A stretch of DNA of 64,000 bases from Rhizobium mongolense USDA 1844. GTDB lineage: Bacteria > Pseudomonadota > Alphaproteobacteria > Rhizobiales > Rhizobiaceae. This document shows positions 17,728-27,010 of this stretch, in pieces (position 1 is the stretch's first letter; each line of letters begins with the position of its first letter). A model generated the notes under the pieces. It searched no databases. It was given only the letters and a program-made list of their open reading frames with translations, and was not told where the DNA came from. The translations under genes were made by a program, and so were the position numbers. Location: assembly GCF_000419765.1 (NCBI RefSeq), contig NZ_ATTQ01000006.1:1-64000 (forward strand), written 5' to 3'.

Positions 17728-18171
17728 CTAAATCCTTTCCGCTGGCTCAAGTAAAGCGTCCGTTGCGGACCGGCTGGATCCGGATGAGTCCTTTCGCGGA
17801 GGATTCAAATCAAGCAGGGGTGGATATCCGATATATAGCGGATCCTACGAACATCAGGCCTGTGAGGCCTCTGAAGCTTGGCACGCCGCGATCACAACGG
17901 CCGGAAGGGGCTGTCGACACATTAACTGACACGCCGAGAAGGATTCGTGACGACAGCGACGCGGCGAAGGTGCTGCAACACTCGCTCTATCGACGGGTTT
18001 GCGCTCGCGAGGAGGTGGTGGCGTTGCCCAGCAATGAGTCATTGGGAACTGGTGCGAACTCGAGGCGTAATGCGGCGGCTGCTCAAAGGAAGGTTGCCTG
18101 CAGCGGCTCCCATTCCTTCGAGATAATGCTGGATCCGCACGGCTCTCGCGACGTGATCATGATTGCATCGT
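17728..18171. other. no gene recognised
   Basis: This stretch between the small hydrophilic gene and the frameshifted SRAP gene has open frames only of low-complexity, Arg/Ser-rich type. No RNA gene or clear repeat was seen. Confidence 0.5.
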
Positions 18172-18853
18172 TCAGGGCCGGGCTGCGAGATGCTGAGCTT
18201 CCTCCCATGGCGCGTTCATCCAGACATCCGTCTCCTCCTTCGTCAGCAGCAGGACGGGCATCGCCTTCCCGTGAATGGGCTTCACAATGTCGTTCGGGTT
18301 CGTCGTCAGGAAACCGTATAGACCGTCTGTTGTCAGCCCGTCCTTCACCTTCCGTACGCTTGTCCACTGCAGCACGTGGATCCCGGCGAAGAACATAAGC
18401 TCTTTGCTTTCGTTTCGCCCGAACCAGGCATTCGGGACTTTCCCTCCCGGCTCCTGGCTGTCGGGATCGGGTTCAGCGAAAGTTGACACCGGAACGATGC
18501 ATCTATGCTCGACGCCAAACCATTGCCTCCAATGCTTGAGATTGAGCTTCCGGACATTCGTCACGCCGCGATCAGGCTCCATCCGCAGGAGTTCGTCCAT
18601 ATCGAAAGACTTCCCCTTGGCCGCGAGTTTCGCGGCACGACCTTCGGCAGCTTCCTGCCTGGACGCGCGTCGGAGATGGCAGACCCCAGCGGGCATGGAC
18701 GAGCTGCTTGCGGCCGTCGGCAGTGTTGCGGACGATCGGCCCCATCTGGTCAGGGTTCATTTGATAACTGGGCATCAACTTGATCATGCTCTCGGCATCG
18801 ATCGCCCACTTCCGAATCCAGTCTTTGTCATCCATGCGGTACAAGTTGCACAT
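18172..18853 (-). pseudogene. SRAP/YedK-type abasic-site DNA-binding protein, frameshifted
   Basis: The start MCNLYRM carries the catalytic Cys2 that forms the covalent link to abasic sites. The first frame runs to HARWGLPSP and then loses similarity. The second frame (to 18172) continues with TNVRK (conserved Asn), FAEPDP (conserved Glu) and IHGKAMPVLL (conserved His). One indel near 18675-18690 separates the halves. SRAP proteins protect single-stranded abasic DNA. All key residues survive, so the damage is recent or a sequencing error. Confidence 0.8.
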
Positions 18854-18950
18854 CTCGCCCGAACCTCCTCCGGCACGTCAGTTGCGAGCGCCAGAATCCT
18901 TGCCGTCGGTGACGTTTGTCAACCCAGGTCGGGTTCACGCTGGAAGGCAG

Positions 18951-19517
18951 TCAATGGATCTGTCCGCTTGCCTCTGCCTCATTGAGATTGATCGCGTGAT
19001 CGGCGAAGGCGTCGAGGTTCTCGAAGAACTGCATGCCTGTGAGGAATTTATAGACCTTCGCGATCACATCCTGAGGATCTTTAAACTGGTACCAAAGGGG
19101 CGGCGTAGCGAGGTCATGCATTTCGCCAGTCGATTTCACCATCATGAGGGAGCGGTACATTCCGCATCCGTCACCCGAGCGAACATCAATTGCGATATCG
19201 AACCTGCCCGACGGAGCGCGCGAGTGCTTGTTGTGAGCACTTGCCGTCAGAAGCTGGATGTCGGGTCTACCCTGGATCGCTTTTACCATCTCGTCGTGGG
19301 CCTCGACTATCTTAAACGGGCGAGCGGCCCCCAGTAAAGCTCGGTCATCGGAGCTACGGGCACACCAATGAGCACAGCTCCACCGCCGTTCGAATGCTTC
19401 TGCATCGTCGTTTTCCCACCTGCAATTTTTCAGATTGGCGACTTCTGTCACCTGGATGTTCTTAGTAATGTTCTGATATGCATCAATGTCAACAGTTTTG
19501 ACCACCGAGTGATTCAT
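18951..19517 (-). CDS. hypothetical protein
   Basis: 189 residues from ATG 19517 (MNHSVVKTVDIDAYQNITKN). It is soluble, with the only notable motif a Cys/Trp-containing stretch RRWSCAHWCARSS. No domain recognised, and the ribosome binding site is weak. The frame stays open upstream on the antisense of the nuclease gene, which is why the internal ATG was chosen. Moderate doubt that it is expressed. Confidence 0.45.
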   Translation of the reverse strand: MNHSVVKTVDIDAYQNITKNIQVTEVANLKNCRWENDDAEAFERRWSCAHWCARSSDDRALLGAARPFKIVEAHDEMVKAIQGRPDIQLLTASAHNKHSRAPSGRFDIAIDVRSGDGCGMYRSLMMVKSTGEMHDLATPPLWYQFKDPQDVIAKVYKFLTGMQFFENLDAFADHAINLNEAEASGQIH

Positions 19518-19557
19518 TGTCGCCAACCTGCTGTTCTGTCTGGATATTTTGAAGTCG

Positions 19558-20070
19558 ATGCGTAAGCGAATCCCGCTGTTTCCGCTGCTCTTGGCCGGGC
19601 TGGTTTTCTCATCCGTATCTGCCGGAGCAGAGCAATTTATCGGCCGCGCGTCGGTCATCGACGGCGACACGATTGAGATCGCCGGGCAGCGGATCCGGCT
19701 GAATGGGATCGATGCTCCGGAAAGCTGGCAGGCCTGTCGCGACGCGGCAGGGAGGCCGTACCGTTGCGGCAAGGATGCCGCGTTCGCACTCGACGAGTTC
19801 CTTTCGAAATCGCGCCCGATCCGCTGCGTGGGCCACGGCAAGGACAGATATCGGCGCGTTGTTGCCGATTGCTTCAGGGCAGATGGGCAGAGCGTGAATT
19901 CCTGGCTGGTCAGGCAGGGCTGGGCGATCGACTGGCTCCGATACTCGAAGGGCGTGTTCCGGGGCGATCAGGCAATAGCCCAGGGGGCACGTACCGGGGT
20001 TTGGCGTGGGTCGTTCGAAATTCCATGTGAGGCGAGGGCAGCGCGCTTAAAGCGGCGGGCGGCCTGCTGA
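19558..20070 (+). CDS. exported thermonuclease-family (SNase-like) protein
   Basis: 170 residues with a signal peptide (RKRIPLFPLLLAGLVFSSVS, cleavage near AGA) and a staphylococcal-nuclease fold: VIDGDTIEIAGQRIRLNGID, then APES, and later YRRVVADCF and WAIDWLRYSKG. The DGDT and R-L-N-G-I-D-A-P-E signatures hold active-site acids and Arg. Several cysteines are conserved in the exported rhizobial form. It should degrade nucleic acid in the periplasm or outside. ATG 19558 is taken as the start; a TTG three codons upstream is possible. Confidence 0.88.
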   Translation: MRKRIPLFPLLLAGLVFSSVSAGAEQFIGRASVIDGDTIEIAGQRIRLNGIDAPESWQACRDAAGRPYRCGKDAAFALDEFLSKSRPIRCVGHGKDRYRRVVADCFRADGQSVNSWLVRQGWAIDWLRYSKGVFRGDQAIAQGARTGVWRGSFEIPCEARAARLKRRAAC

Positions 20071-20157
20071 GGCGCGGGATTCGCCGATGAATCCCCCAAA
20101 CCTACAAGAGGCGCTTCGCGCCAGACGCGGTCACTAGGAAAGCCATTGCGTTCGTCA

Positions 20158-21129
20158 TTAGGCTTTGGTCGCCTCTGCTCTGGTCGTTGGCTTCAGCAGG
20201 ATGATGAGAAGCAAGCCGGCGACTATGAGTGCCGCGCCTTCGAGATGATAGCGTTGCAACTGTTCGCCGAGGATCAGATAGGCGAGCACGGCGATGAAGA
20301 TGGTCTGAATGTAGAGGAGGACGCCAGCCCGAGCCGCCCCCAGTGCCTCGATGCTACGATTGAAGAGGTAGTACATGACCGCCCCGCCAGGGATCGCGAC
20401 ATAGGCGAGCGCCATAAGCCCGCTGCCGTTGAGCGTCGAGCGTTCGTCTGAGAATAGCTCGGACAGGTAGAAGGGCAGCGCCGTCAGCACCGCCGCACCG
20501 AGCAGCAGCACCAGAAGCGCAAGGCGATTCATATCGAATTTCGCGCGGCGGAGCAGGACGGTATAGAGACTGAAACAGAACGCGCCGGCGACGATCCACA
20601 GTTCACCCGGGTTGAAGTCGAGCCGCATCAGCGCGGCCGGACTGCCCTTGATGATGATGACCACGATCCCGAGAAAGGCAAGGATCGATCCGATCACCTG
20701 CCAGCGTCCCATCGGCTCAGCCAGAACGAAACGGGCAAGAATCATGGTGATGATCGGGATCAGGGCGATGATGATGCCGGCGGTAGTGGCATCGGCATGT
20801 TCGAGGCCGACAAAAATCAGTCCCTGGCAGATCGCAAGTCCCATACCGCCGATGGCGAGCAACTCGAGGCCGCGAGCCCGCACGAGCGCGACCATGGCGC
20901 CGAAATGCTGGTACACGATCGGCATCAGGATCGCCCAGGCGATCAGCACGCGCCAGAAGCAAAGCGCCCAAGGCGGCATTTCCGAAGAGACCCATTTCGC
21001 GGCGATATAGACGCCGGCCGACAGCAGCCAGCAGAAAACCCCCACGGAATAGGCGGCTGCAAGCGAACCGCCCGCCGCCTGTTCCGTCCCGACCGTGTCG
21101 CGATGGACCGCCAAGACATGTATCGCCAT
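20158..21129 (-). CDS. EamA/DMT-family transporter
   Basis: About 323 residues with ten hydrophobic helices in two EamA repeats. Features are AAKWVSSEMPPWALCFWRVL in repeat 1 and IPGGAVMYYLFNRSIEALG, then LGEQLQRYHLEGAALIVAG, in repeat 2. A small-metabolite exporter of unknown substrate. The precise start is uncertain, as the first 25 residues are polar and no Shine-Dalgarno is clear. Downstream, 21136-21383 shows nothing recognisable. Confidence 0.85.
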   Translation of the reverse strand: MAIHVLAVHRDTVGTEQAAGGSLAAAYSVGVFCWLLSAGVYIAAKWVSSEMPPWALCFWRVLIAWAILMPIVYQHFGAMVALVRARGLELLAIGGMGLAICQGLIFVGLEHADATTAGIIIALIPIITMILARFVLAEPMGRWQVIGSILAFLGIVVIIIKGSPAALMRLDFNPGELWIVAGAFCFSLYTVLLRRAKFDMNRLALLVLLLGAAVLTALPFYLSELFSDERSTLNGSGLMALAYVAIPGGAVMYYLFNRSIEALGAARAGVLLYIQTIFIAVLAYLILGEQLQRYHLEGAALIVAGLLLIILLKPTTRAEATKA

Positions 21130-21383
21130 GGCCAAGTTATGCCACAGTTCCTGTGCGCTGCACAGATGAAGGCGGCGGCACTTCGCCTATTGCGCGAGGA
21201 CGACCTCCAGCGTCGGCGGGCCGGCTACGATAAAACGCTGCATTTCGCCATGACTAGCCGCTGGCTGCTTGGGGCCGATCGCCGACGAGCCTCGGCCGCT
21301 TTTGCGCCAATAGCGGTCATCTCGATCCACCAGTGTTTGACGATGCGCGTCGAGCGGTTAGCTTCGCAAGGCATTGCGCATGT

Positions 21384-21827
21384 CTAAAGCGCCAGCCGCA
21401 ACTGCGGCTTCGCTTCAGATCTCCGCCGTTCCAGCGAAGACACGCCAAGCAGGCGTATGCCTTTTCGCGGCGGGAAGATTGGCGCGAGAAGCATATCGAC
21501 CACTTCTTCAAGTTCGGCGATCGCCGGCGGAGGTGCGGGAACCGTCTTGCTGCGGGTGATCTGGCTGAAGTCGGCATATTTGACCTTGAGGGTCACCGTC
21601 TTGGCGCCAATCTCATTGGCCTCGCAGTAGCTCCAGACTTTCTCAGTGAGCGGCTGAAGCCCTTCGCGCGCGCGTTCGTAGGAATGGATGTCCTGCGAAA
21701 ACGTGTCTTCCGCTCCGATGGATTTCCGGACCCGGTCCGGCTTGACCTGGCGATTGTCGATCCCGCGAGCGATCCCATAGAAATATGGTCCTGACTTCCC
21801 GAAATGTTCGATGAGGGAGTCCAGCGT
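21384..21827 (-). pseudogene. DinB (DNA polymerase IV) C-terminal fragment
   Basis: Similarity starts at about 21827 with IEHFGKSGPYFYGIARGID and continues through RKSIGAEDTFSQDI and the little-finger domain to RLLGVSSLE near the end. This is the C-terminal third of a Y-family translesion polymerase; the catalytic palm with its Asp/Glu residues is absent. The sequence upstream is unrelated, so the gene was cut, not just frameshifted. It cannot be a polymerase. Confidence 0.8.
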
Positions 21828-22178
21828 TCTTCCAGACGGGTCAGTTCGAACCAGGCGGCGGGAAAAGAAACGTGTTCCGGGAGGGTCGCAACGATGGCGA
21901 CCACTGGCCCCCATACTTCCTCGCCGCGGTGGGCTTTCTGGCTCGCACTTGGATGGCAAAAAATGTTTAACCGTGCGCTTCGCAGGTCAATGCCGCCCGT
22001 GACCCGAAGCGCACGGCCAGAGGATGACACAAGGTTCAAAGCGATTTCAAGATCGGGCTGCCCGATCGCCTTTGGTCGGCCGAATGGCTCATTCGCCCGG
22101 CGAGGTCGAGCCTGCGTCCACTTCGGACGAAGCGGGGACAGGAGGGCACGCGTGAGCGGCAGCCGGATGACCTCCCTC
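21828..22178. other. no gene recognised
   Basis: This is the junction between the dinB stump and the DUF3307 gene. Frames on both strands are open but match nothing known to me. It probably holds remains of the DNA that replaced the front of dinB. Confidence 0.45.
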
Positions 22179-22553
22179 TCAGGCTGCCATAACCAGAATT
22201 CCAGTGTAGGTAAGGTGATGCAGCAGTTGATCCGCTCCGTGTGCGGCCCAGTAGGCGCGGGTCGTCATGGCAGCCGGGTGGAGGTGCGAATGTACCGCCT
22301 TCACGTGGTCGATCAGGTAGTGGATCAGAAATTCTGCCACCGCCAGGAGCGTGACCGTCTTGGCATCCAACCCGAACAGCAAGAGCCCCGGAATGGTGCC
22401 GGCCGCGTGGATCGCTGCATGGGCATAGCCGCCCGGATGGTGGAGATCGCCCTTGCCACGAAGGACCCAGCCCGGCTGCAGTAGATAGTCAGCCGCGAAG
22501 TGCTTCGCCTGTAGCCAAGCCAGCAGGCTTATGAGTGAAAATGCACTCTCCAT
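22179..22553 (-). CDS. DUF3307-like membrane protein
   Basis: 124 residues starting MESAFSLISLLAWLQAKHFA after a GAGGGAGG site, 13 bases after the cyclase stop, so it is the last gene of the bufferin operon. DUF3307 hallmarks are KHFAADYLLQP, HAAIHAAGT and LIHYLIDHVKA, giving a His- and Asp-rich small membrane protein. Histidines on the helices may bind metal or haem; no function is established. Confidence 0.8.
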   Translation of the reverse strand: MESAFSLISLLAWLQAKHFAADYLLQPGWVLRGKGDLHHPGGYAHAAIHAAGTIPGLLLFGLDAKTVTLLAVAEFLIHYLIDHVKAVHSHLHPAAMTTRAYWAAHGADQLLHHLTYTGILVMAA

Positions 22554-22566
22554 GCTGCCTCCTCCC

Positions 22567-24429
22567 TCAAGCCGGGGCCGATTTCCTCTCCAAGGTGAAA
22601 ATTGGCACCGGTTGCGACTTTCCGCGCACCATCGCTTCGCCCAGCGAGCGCGTATCGACCCGACCGCAGGTTCGCTCCAACGTCTCGCCACTCAGCACGA
22701 TCTCTACGCCATTGTCTTTCGCGACGCCGACGAGACGGCTCGCGAGATTCACGGCATCGCCGATCGCGGTATAGCTCAAGCGTTCGGCCGAGCCGATATT
22801 GCCGACGAGCGCCGTGCCGCTGTTAATGCCGATCCTGACCCTCACCGTGTCGTGGTGGGGTGCCAGCGGCGGCATGGCATGCATCGCATCACGGATGGCA
22901 GCGGCGGCACGGCAGGCGCGTAGTGCGTGATCGGGCTCGTCGTTCGGCGCGTTCCAGATAGCCATCACGGCGTCACCAATGAACTTGTCGACGGTGCCGC
23001 CCTCGGCGTGGATCGCGGCGATGGAAAGCGTGAGGAAGCGGGTGAGGTGCGGCTCGACACCGGCTCCGAGCTCCTCTGTCATCTCCGTGAAGCCGGGAAG
23101 GTCGGCGAAGAGGACGGTGATGTCGGTGAGCTTGCCGCCGGGCTTGGGCTCTATGCCGCCATCGACCAATGGCCGAACCACATCGAGCGGCATGAAGCGG
23201 GCGAAGGCCGATAGCCCTGACGACATCCGTTTCAGCGCCACCGAAAAGTCGTTGAGTTCAGCCAGCATCGTAGGCGTGTGGCTGACGGCACCGAGTTCAA
23301 AACATTCGACCGCATGCAATTGCTGGGCGAGCCGGGCAAGCGGCCGGGCGAAGAGCAGGCGGGCGAAAACAATGGCCGTGACGGCGGCGAGCAGCGCGAT
23401 TCCCGCAATGATGAAGAGCACGCGCTTGGTGTTCTCGTCGATATCGCCTGCGAAGGTAGAGCGGGGGATTGCCGTCAGCAACCGCCAATCCTCGAAAGGC
23501 AACGCGTTAGACGAAATGAAGACCGGACCAATCGCGTCGCTCTGCTGAAGCGTGCGGAAGGCACCACGAGGATTGGCCTTGCGTGCCGACGCGACGGCGG
23601 CCGAAAGCGTATCGGTCTTCGGGAAATCGGCCAGATGGGCGGCCATGACCCCGTCTGATGGTCCAGATGTCGCGAGAACGACGTCGTCCCTGCCGAGCAC
23701 ATAGACCTTGCTTTCGGAGGGAATGTTGAGATCCTGTAGCGTCAGTGACAGTTGCCGCAGGCTGACGGCCACCATGACCACGCCCTCGAGTCGTCCGAAG
23801 GCTTCGACACGTTTTGAAAGGACGATCGAAGGCTCGAAGCCGCTGGGCAGAATATCGACGACCGTCCAAGCCGGATCCGTGCTGTCCTTGCCCTTGCGAT
23901 ACCAGGGCGAGCCCTCGGTCACATAGGCGCTCTCGGTCTTAACACGCTCTTCGAAAAAGATATCGCCGGGGATCGGCTTGTAGCGGTCACGGCGCAGCGC
24001 CCGAGGCGCGCCGGGCGCGGCCTTGCCGATTTCGATCATCTCGATCCGGCCATCGGATGCGGCATGCGAGCCGAAGAAGCGCCCATCGCGAAAACCGAAG
24101 CCGATCCATGCGATCGCCGGCTGTTCTCGCAGCAGCGAGAGAAACAGGAATTCGCGCTTGACCTCATCGTCGGGCTTGATGGCGCCCTGGAAGAAAACCG
24201 AGCGGACGATTTCCGCCGTGCTCGACACGAGGGCGAGTTGCGAGGCGAGCTCGTTGCGGACGGCTCCGGTGCTCTGCGCATCGAGGGCCGCCACGACATT
24301 GTCGACATTGGCACTCGCGGTGCGTTGCCAAATAAGATGGACCAGCCCCGCCGTCGAGATGACGGCGAGCAGCAGCAGTGCGGTGACCACACGGCCCATC
24401 TTCACGCGTGGAAGGAAATCAGCGCTCAT
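22567..24429 (-). CDS. membrane adenylate cyclase with periplasmic Cache domain
   Basis: 620 residues from MSADFLPRVKMG at 24429, overlapping the NDH-2 stop by 11 bases. A first membrane helix (about 12-33), a periplasmic Cache-type sensor (about 35-330), a second helix (about 336-360), a HAMP-like linker and a class III catalytic domain (about 433-610) follow. Catalytic elements are all present: LFADLPGF, DKFIGDAVMA (Lys for adenine plus metal Asp) and TAIGDAVNLASRL (Asp/Asn/Arg). It should make cAMP in response to a periplasmic ligand. Its place in a copper-peptide operon suggests that the ligand relates to the periplasmic metal or redox state, which is inference. Confidence 0.9.
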   Translation of the reverse strand: MSADFLPRVKMGRVVTALLLLAVISTAGLVHLIWQRTASANVDNVVAALDAQSTGAVRNELASQLALVSSTAEIVRSVFFQGAIKPDDEVKREFLFLSLLREQPAIAWIGFGFRDGRFFGSHAASDGRIEMIEIGKAAPGAPRALRRDRYKPIPGDIFFEERVKTESAYVTEGSPWYRKGKDSTDPAWTVVDILPSGFEPSIVLSKRVEAFGRLEGVVMVAVSLRQLSLTLQDLNIPSESKVYVLGRDDVVLATSGPSDGVMAAHLADFPKTDTLSAAVASARKANPRGAFRTLQQSDAIGPVFISSNALPFEDWRLLTAIPRSTFAGDIDENTKRVLFIIAGIALLAAVTAIVFARLLFARPLARLAQQLHAVECFELGAVSHTPTMLAELNDFSVALKRMSSGLSAFARFMPLDVVRPLVDGGIEPKPGGKLTDITVLFADLPGFTEMTEELGAGVEPHLTRFLTLSIAAIHAEGGTVDKFIGDAVMAIWNAPNDEPDHALRACRAAAAIRDAMHAMPPLAPHHDTVRVRIGINSGTALVGNIGSAERLSYTAIGDAVNLASRLVGVAKDNGVEIVLSGETLERTCGRVDTRSLGEAMVRGKSQPVPIFTLERKSAPA

Positions 24430-25735
24430 GGCGGTCGGTGATGAGGCGGGCACTCCGCTCGTAGCAGAGATAGGCCAGGCCCCAATCCATGAAGACGACG
24501 AGGCGATTGCGGAAACCGACCAGGAACCACAGATGGGCAAGGTTCCAGACCAGCCAGGCCGAAAAGCCGGAGATCCTGATCCGTCCGAAATCGGCGACTG
24601 CCGCCTTGCGGCCTATCGTGGCAAGATTGCCGAAATGGCGATAGCGGAACGGTTCGACGGGATTGCCTGCCATGCGCGCCCGGATGGCACGCGCGGCATG
24701 CTCTCCCATCTGCTTGGCCGCCGGCGCGATGCCCGGAACCGGCGAGCCGTCCTCCCTATTTGCAGCGGCGGTGTCGCCGATAACGAAGACATTGTCATGG
24801 CCGGGAATGTTCAATCGCTCATCCACCACGGCGCGGCCGGCGCGATCGGCCTCGGCACCGAGCCATTTGGCCGCTTTCGATGCCATGACGCCTGCAGCCC
24901 AAAGCACGCAAGCCGAATGAATCCGCCGGCCATCTGCGAGCATGACGCCTTCGGCATCGCAATGGATGACAGTGGCTGTCTGCAGGACCTCGACGCCAAG
25001 CCCTTCGAGCTGTCGCTGGGCCTTTGCCGAAAGACAGGCCGGCATGGTCGGCAGGATGCGATTGCCGGCTTCGACCAACACCACTCGCGCCGAAGCTGCA
25101 TCGATGTGACGGAAGTCGCGGACTATGACCTTGCGAGCGAGTTCGGCGATGGCACCGGCCATCTCGACGCCGGTGGGCCCGCCGCCGACCACCGCGAAGG
25201 TCAACAGCGCCTCACGACGCTTCTCATCCTGCGTGACCTCGGCGCGTTCGAAGGCGGAGAGGATGCGGGCGCGGATCTCGGTGGCGTCGCCGATCGTCTT
25301 GAGGCCCGGTGCGCTTTCGGCCCATTCCTCGTAGCCGAAATAGGCGTGGCGGGCACCGGTGGCGACAACAAGATAGTCATAGGGAATGGCGCACTCGGCG
25401 GTATGGACGAGTTGCATATCCTTGTCGATGCGCTCCACCCGCTGCATCAGCACCGTTACGTTCTTCTGGCGCGACAGGATTCGGCGGATCGGCATGGCGA
25501 TCTGCGCCGGAGAAAGCCCAGCGGTCGCGACCTGATACAGCAGCGGCTGGAAGAGGTGATAGTTACGACGGTCGATGACGGTGACGTCCACCGGCGCACC
25601 TTTTAGCGCCATAACGGCGGCAAGCCCGCCGAAGCCAGCACCGAGAATGACCACGCGTGGGCGGCCATTGCCGGGCATGGGGCGGATCATGTTCGGCGCA
25701 CCGCCCGTCATCGCGCCCTCCGCTTCGATGCGCAT
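24419..25735 (-). CDS. type II NADH:quinone oxidoreductase (NDH-2-like flavoprotein)
   Basis: 438 residues. The FAD-binding Rossmann motif VVILGAGFGGLAAVMAL is near residue 28, the NADH-binding motif FAVVGGGPTGVEMAG near 178 and the second FAD motif VFVIGDTAAA near 315. A C-terminal amphipathic region (SAWLVWNLAHLWFLVGFRN) should anchor it on the inner face of the membrane. It passes electrons from NADH to quinone without pumping protons. It starts 3 bases after the doxX stop and overlaps the cyclase gene, so it belongs to the bufferin operon. Confidence 0.9.
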   Translation of the reverse strand: MRIEAEGAMTGGAPNMIRPMPGNGRPRVVILGAGFGGLAAVMALKGAPVDVTVIDRRNYHLFQPLLYQVATAGLSPAQIAMPIRRILSRQKNVTVLMQRVERIDKDMQLVHTAECAIPYDYLVVATGARHAYFGYEEWAESAPGLKTIGDATEIRARILSAFERAEVTQDEKRREALLTFAVVGGGPTGVEMAGAIAELARKVIVRDFRHIDAASARVVLVEAGNRILPTMPACLSAKAQRQLEGLGVEVLQTATVIHCDAEGVMLADGRRIHSACVLWAAGVMASKAAKWLGAEADRAGRAVVDERLNIPGHDNVFVIGDTAAANREDGSPVPGIAPAAKQMGEHAARAIRARMAGNPVEPFRYRHFGNLATIGRKAAVADFGRIRISGFSAWLVWNLAHLWFLVGFRNRLVVFMDWGLAYLCYERSARLITDRHER

Positions 25736-25738
25736 GGC

Positions 25739-26212
25739 TCAGCGCTCCCGCGAGAAGAAGCGGACGGCGAGATGGTCGATCGAGATCACGCCAGCACCAC
25801 GCGCGAAAATGAGCAGTAGCGGAACCGCCCAAGTGAGATGTTCACCCCAATGGCCGGGATAAACGAAGATCTGGATCGTCGCGACGACACCGAGCAGCAT
25901 CAGCGCCGCGAGACGGGAGAAGAGCCCAAAGAAGAGCAAAATCGCGCCCGAAAATTCGGCAGCCGTCGCGAGTACGGCAGCAATACCGGGATCGAGCACC
26001 GGCACTCGATACTCGAAGGCGAAGAGCTGAACCGTAACCGGCCAGGAGGCGAGCTTGCTCTGTGACGATTGCCAGAACACAATCGCAACGGCAAGTCGCG
26101 CCACGAATTGCACCGCCGAGAGCGGAACAGATGAGGCAAACTGGAGCGCCTGCGAATAGAGGCCGGCGAGACCGCTTCGCGCGGGCATGGATGTCGGGGT
26201 CAGCATGGTCAT
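25739..26212 (-). CDS. DoxX-family membrane protein (bufferin-locus DoxX)
   Basis: 157 residues with four membrane helices. DoxX pattern: LAVAIVFWQSSQSKLASW, LATAAEFSGAILLFFGLFSR and then VYPGHWGEHLTWAVPLLL. DoxX proteins associate with quinone/redox chemistry or sulfur metabolism. DoxX genes often accompany bufABC. It is 12 bases after bufC and followed by NDH-2, so it may connect peptide maturation or copper handling with the quinone pool. Confidence 0.88.
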   Translation of the reverse strand: MTMLTPTSMPARSGLAGLYSQALQFASSVPLSAVQFVARLAVAIVFWQSSQSKLASWPVTVQLFAFEYRVPVLDPGIAAVLATAAEFSGAILLFFGLFSRLAALMLLGVVATIQIFVYPGHWGEHLTWAVPLLLIFARGAGVISIDHLAVRFFSRER

Positions 26213-26224
26213 CGATCCAATCCT

Positions 26225-27010
26225 TCAGTTGAGGTTTGTCGGCAGGTGCCGTATGCGGGTGATTAGTCCCTCGGCGAACAGACCGCCGAGCGAGGCAACG
26301 AGGTCGAAGTCCGGCATGCGGTTTGCAGCCTTCATCACCGCTGGCTCCAATCGGCGCCCGTTCTTGAGCGCGCGCAGGAAGGTGTAGTAGGCGCCGTTCA
26401 CACGCAGGAAACGGACGCTGTCGCGGTTCCGCCAGAGCGCAATGCGTTGAGGCTGACGTTTGATGTCGCGGAGCAGTTCCAGGTCGCCACTCGCCTGGTG
26501 CGCGGACCAAATGTCGAGCGCCGGCCAGCGGCAGAAGACCAACCGCAGTGACGGTTGAAGGACAAGGTCTGGCGTCGTGTCCTCTCCGCCGCGCTGGAGT
26601 TCTGCCATGGTCGCGGGTGTCAGGACGGCTGCGTCGAGCGCTTCGGCGATCAGCCATTCGAGCCGCGCGGTGTCGGCGATGAAAGGCAAGGACTTGAGGT
26701 CATCGAGCCGGCCGAGGAAATCGGCGAAGTCGCTTCCGTAGCGTACCAGCCGCGCCTCGGAGGGAGGACCGAAACGTATGAAGCTCGCCGCGACATGGCG
26801 GAAATAGCGTTCCCCGATCAGGCTGAGGGTCACCGGAAACACCGACACGAGCGTGGCCGTCAGCGACGCGAAGGTATTGTTGCGATAGATGTTGAAGCGG
26901 CGCATCGGGTCGAAGCTGTTGCCAATCTCGAGAGAAGAACCAAGATCCACCCCGGGACGGTCGAGTATCTTCGCGGCGACAGCATTTTGAAGCTCGAGGT
27001 CAGACAACAT
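26225..27010 (-). CDS. bufC: BufC-like DUF2063 protein
   Basis: 261 residues. The N-terminal DUF2063 domain (about 1-95, 'putative DNA-binding' by name) has FNIYRNNTFASLTATLVSVFPV and LIGERYFRHVAASFI. A second domain follows with PSLRLVFCRWPALDIW and a winged-helix-like tail. In bufferin and related MNIO systems this partner binds the MNIO enzyme and helps recruit the precursor peptide. It overlaps bufB by 11 bases and has its own GAGGAGGG site inside bufB, a sign of translational coupling. Confidence 0.88.
   Translation of the reverse strand: MLSDLELQNAVAAKILDRPGVDLGSSLEIGNSFDPMRRFNIYRNNTFASLTATLVSVFPVTLSLIGERYFRHVAASFIRFGPPSEARLVRYGSDFADFLGRLDDLKSLPFIADTARLEWLIAEALDAAVLTPATMAELQRGGEDTTPDLVLQPSLRLVFCRWPALDIWSAHQASGDLELLRDIKRQPQRIALWRNRDSVRFLRVNGAYYTFLRALKNGRRLEPAVMKAANRMPDFDLVASLGGLFAEGLITRIRHLPTNLN

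Noticed and set aside
24023..25606. A 527-codon plus-strand open frame
   Set aside because: Antisense to the adenylate cyclase and NDH-2 genes of the bufferin operon; no domains in the product.
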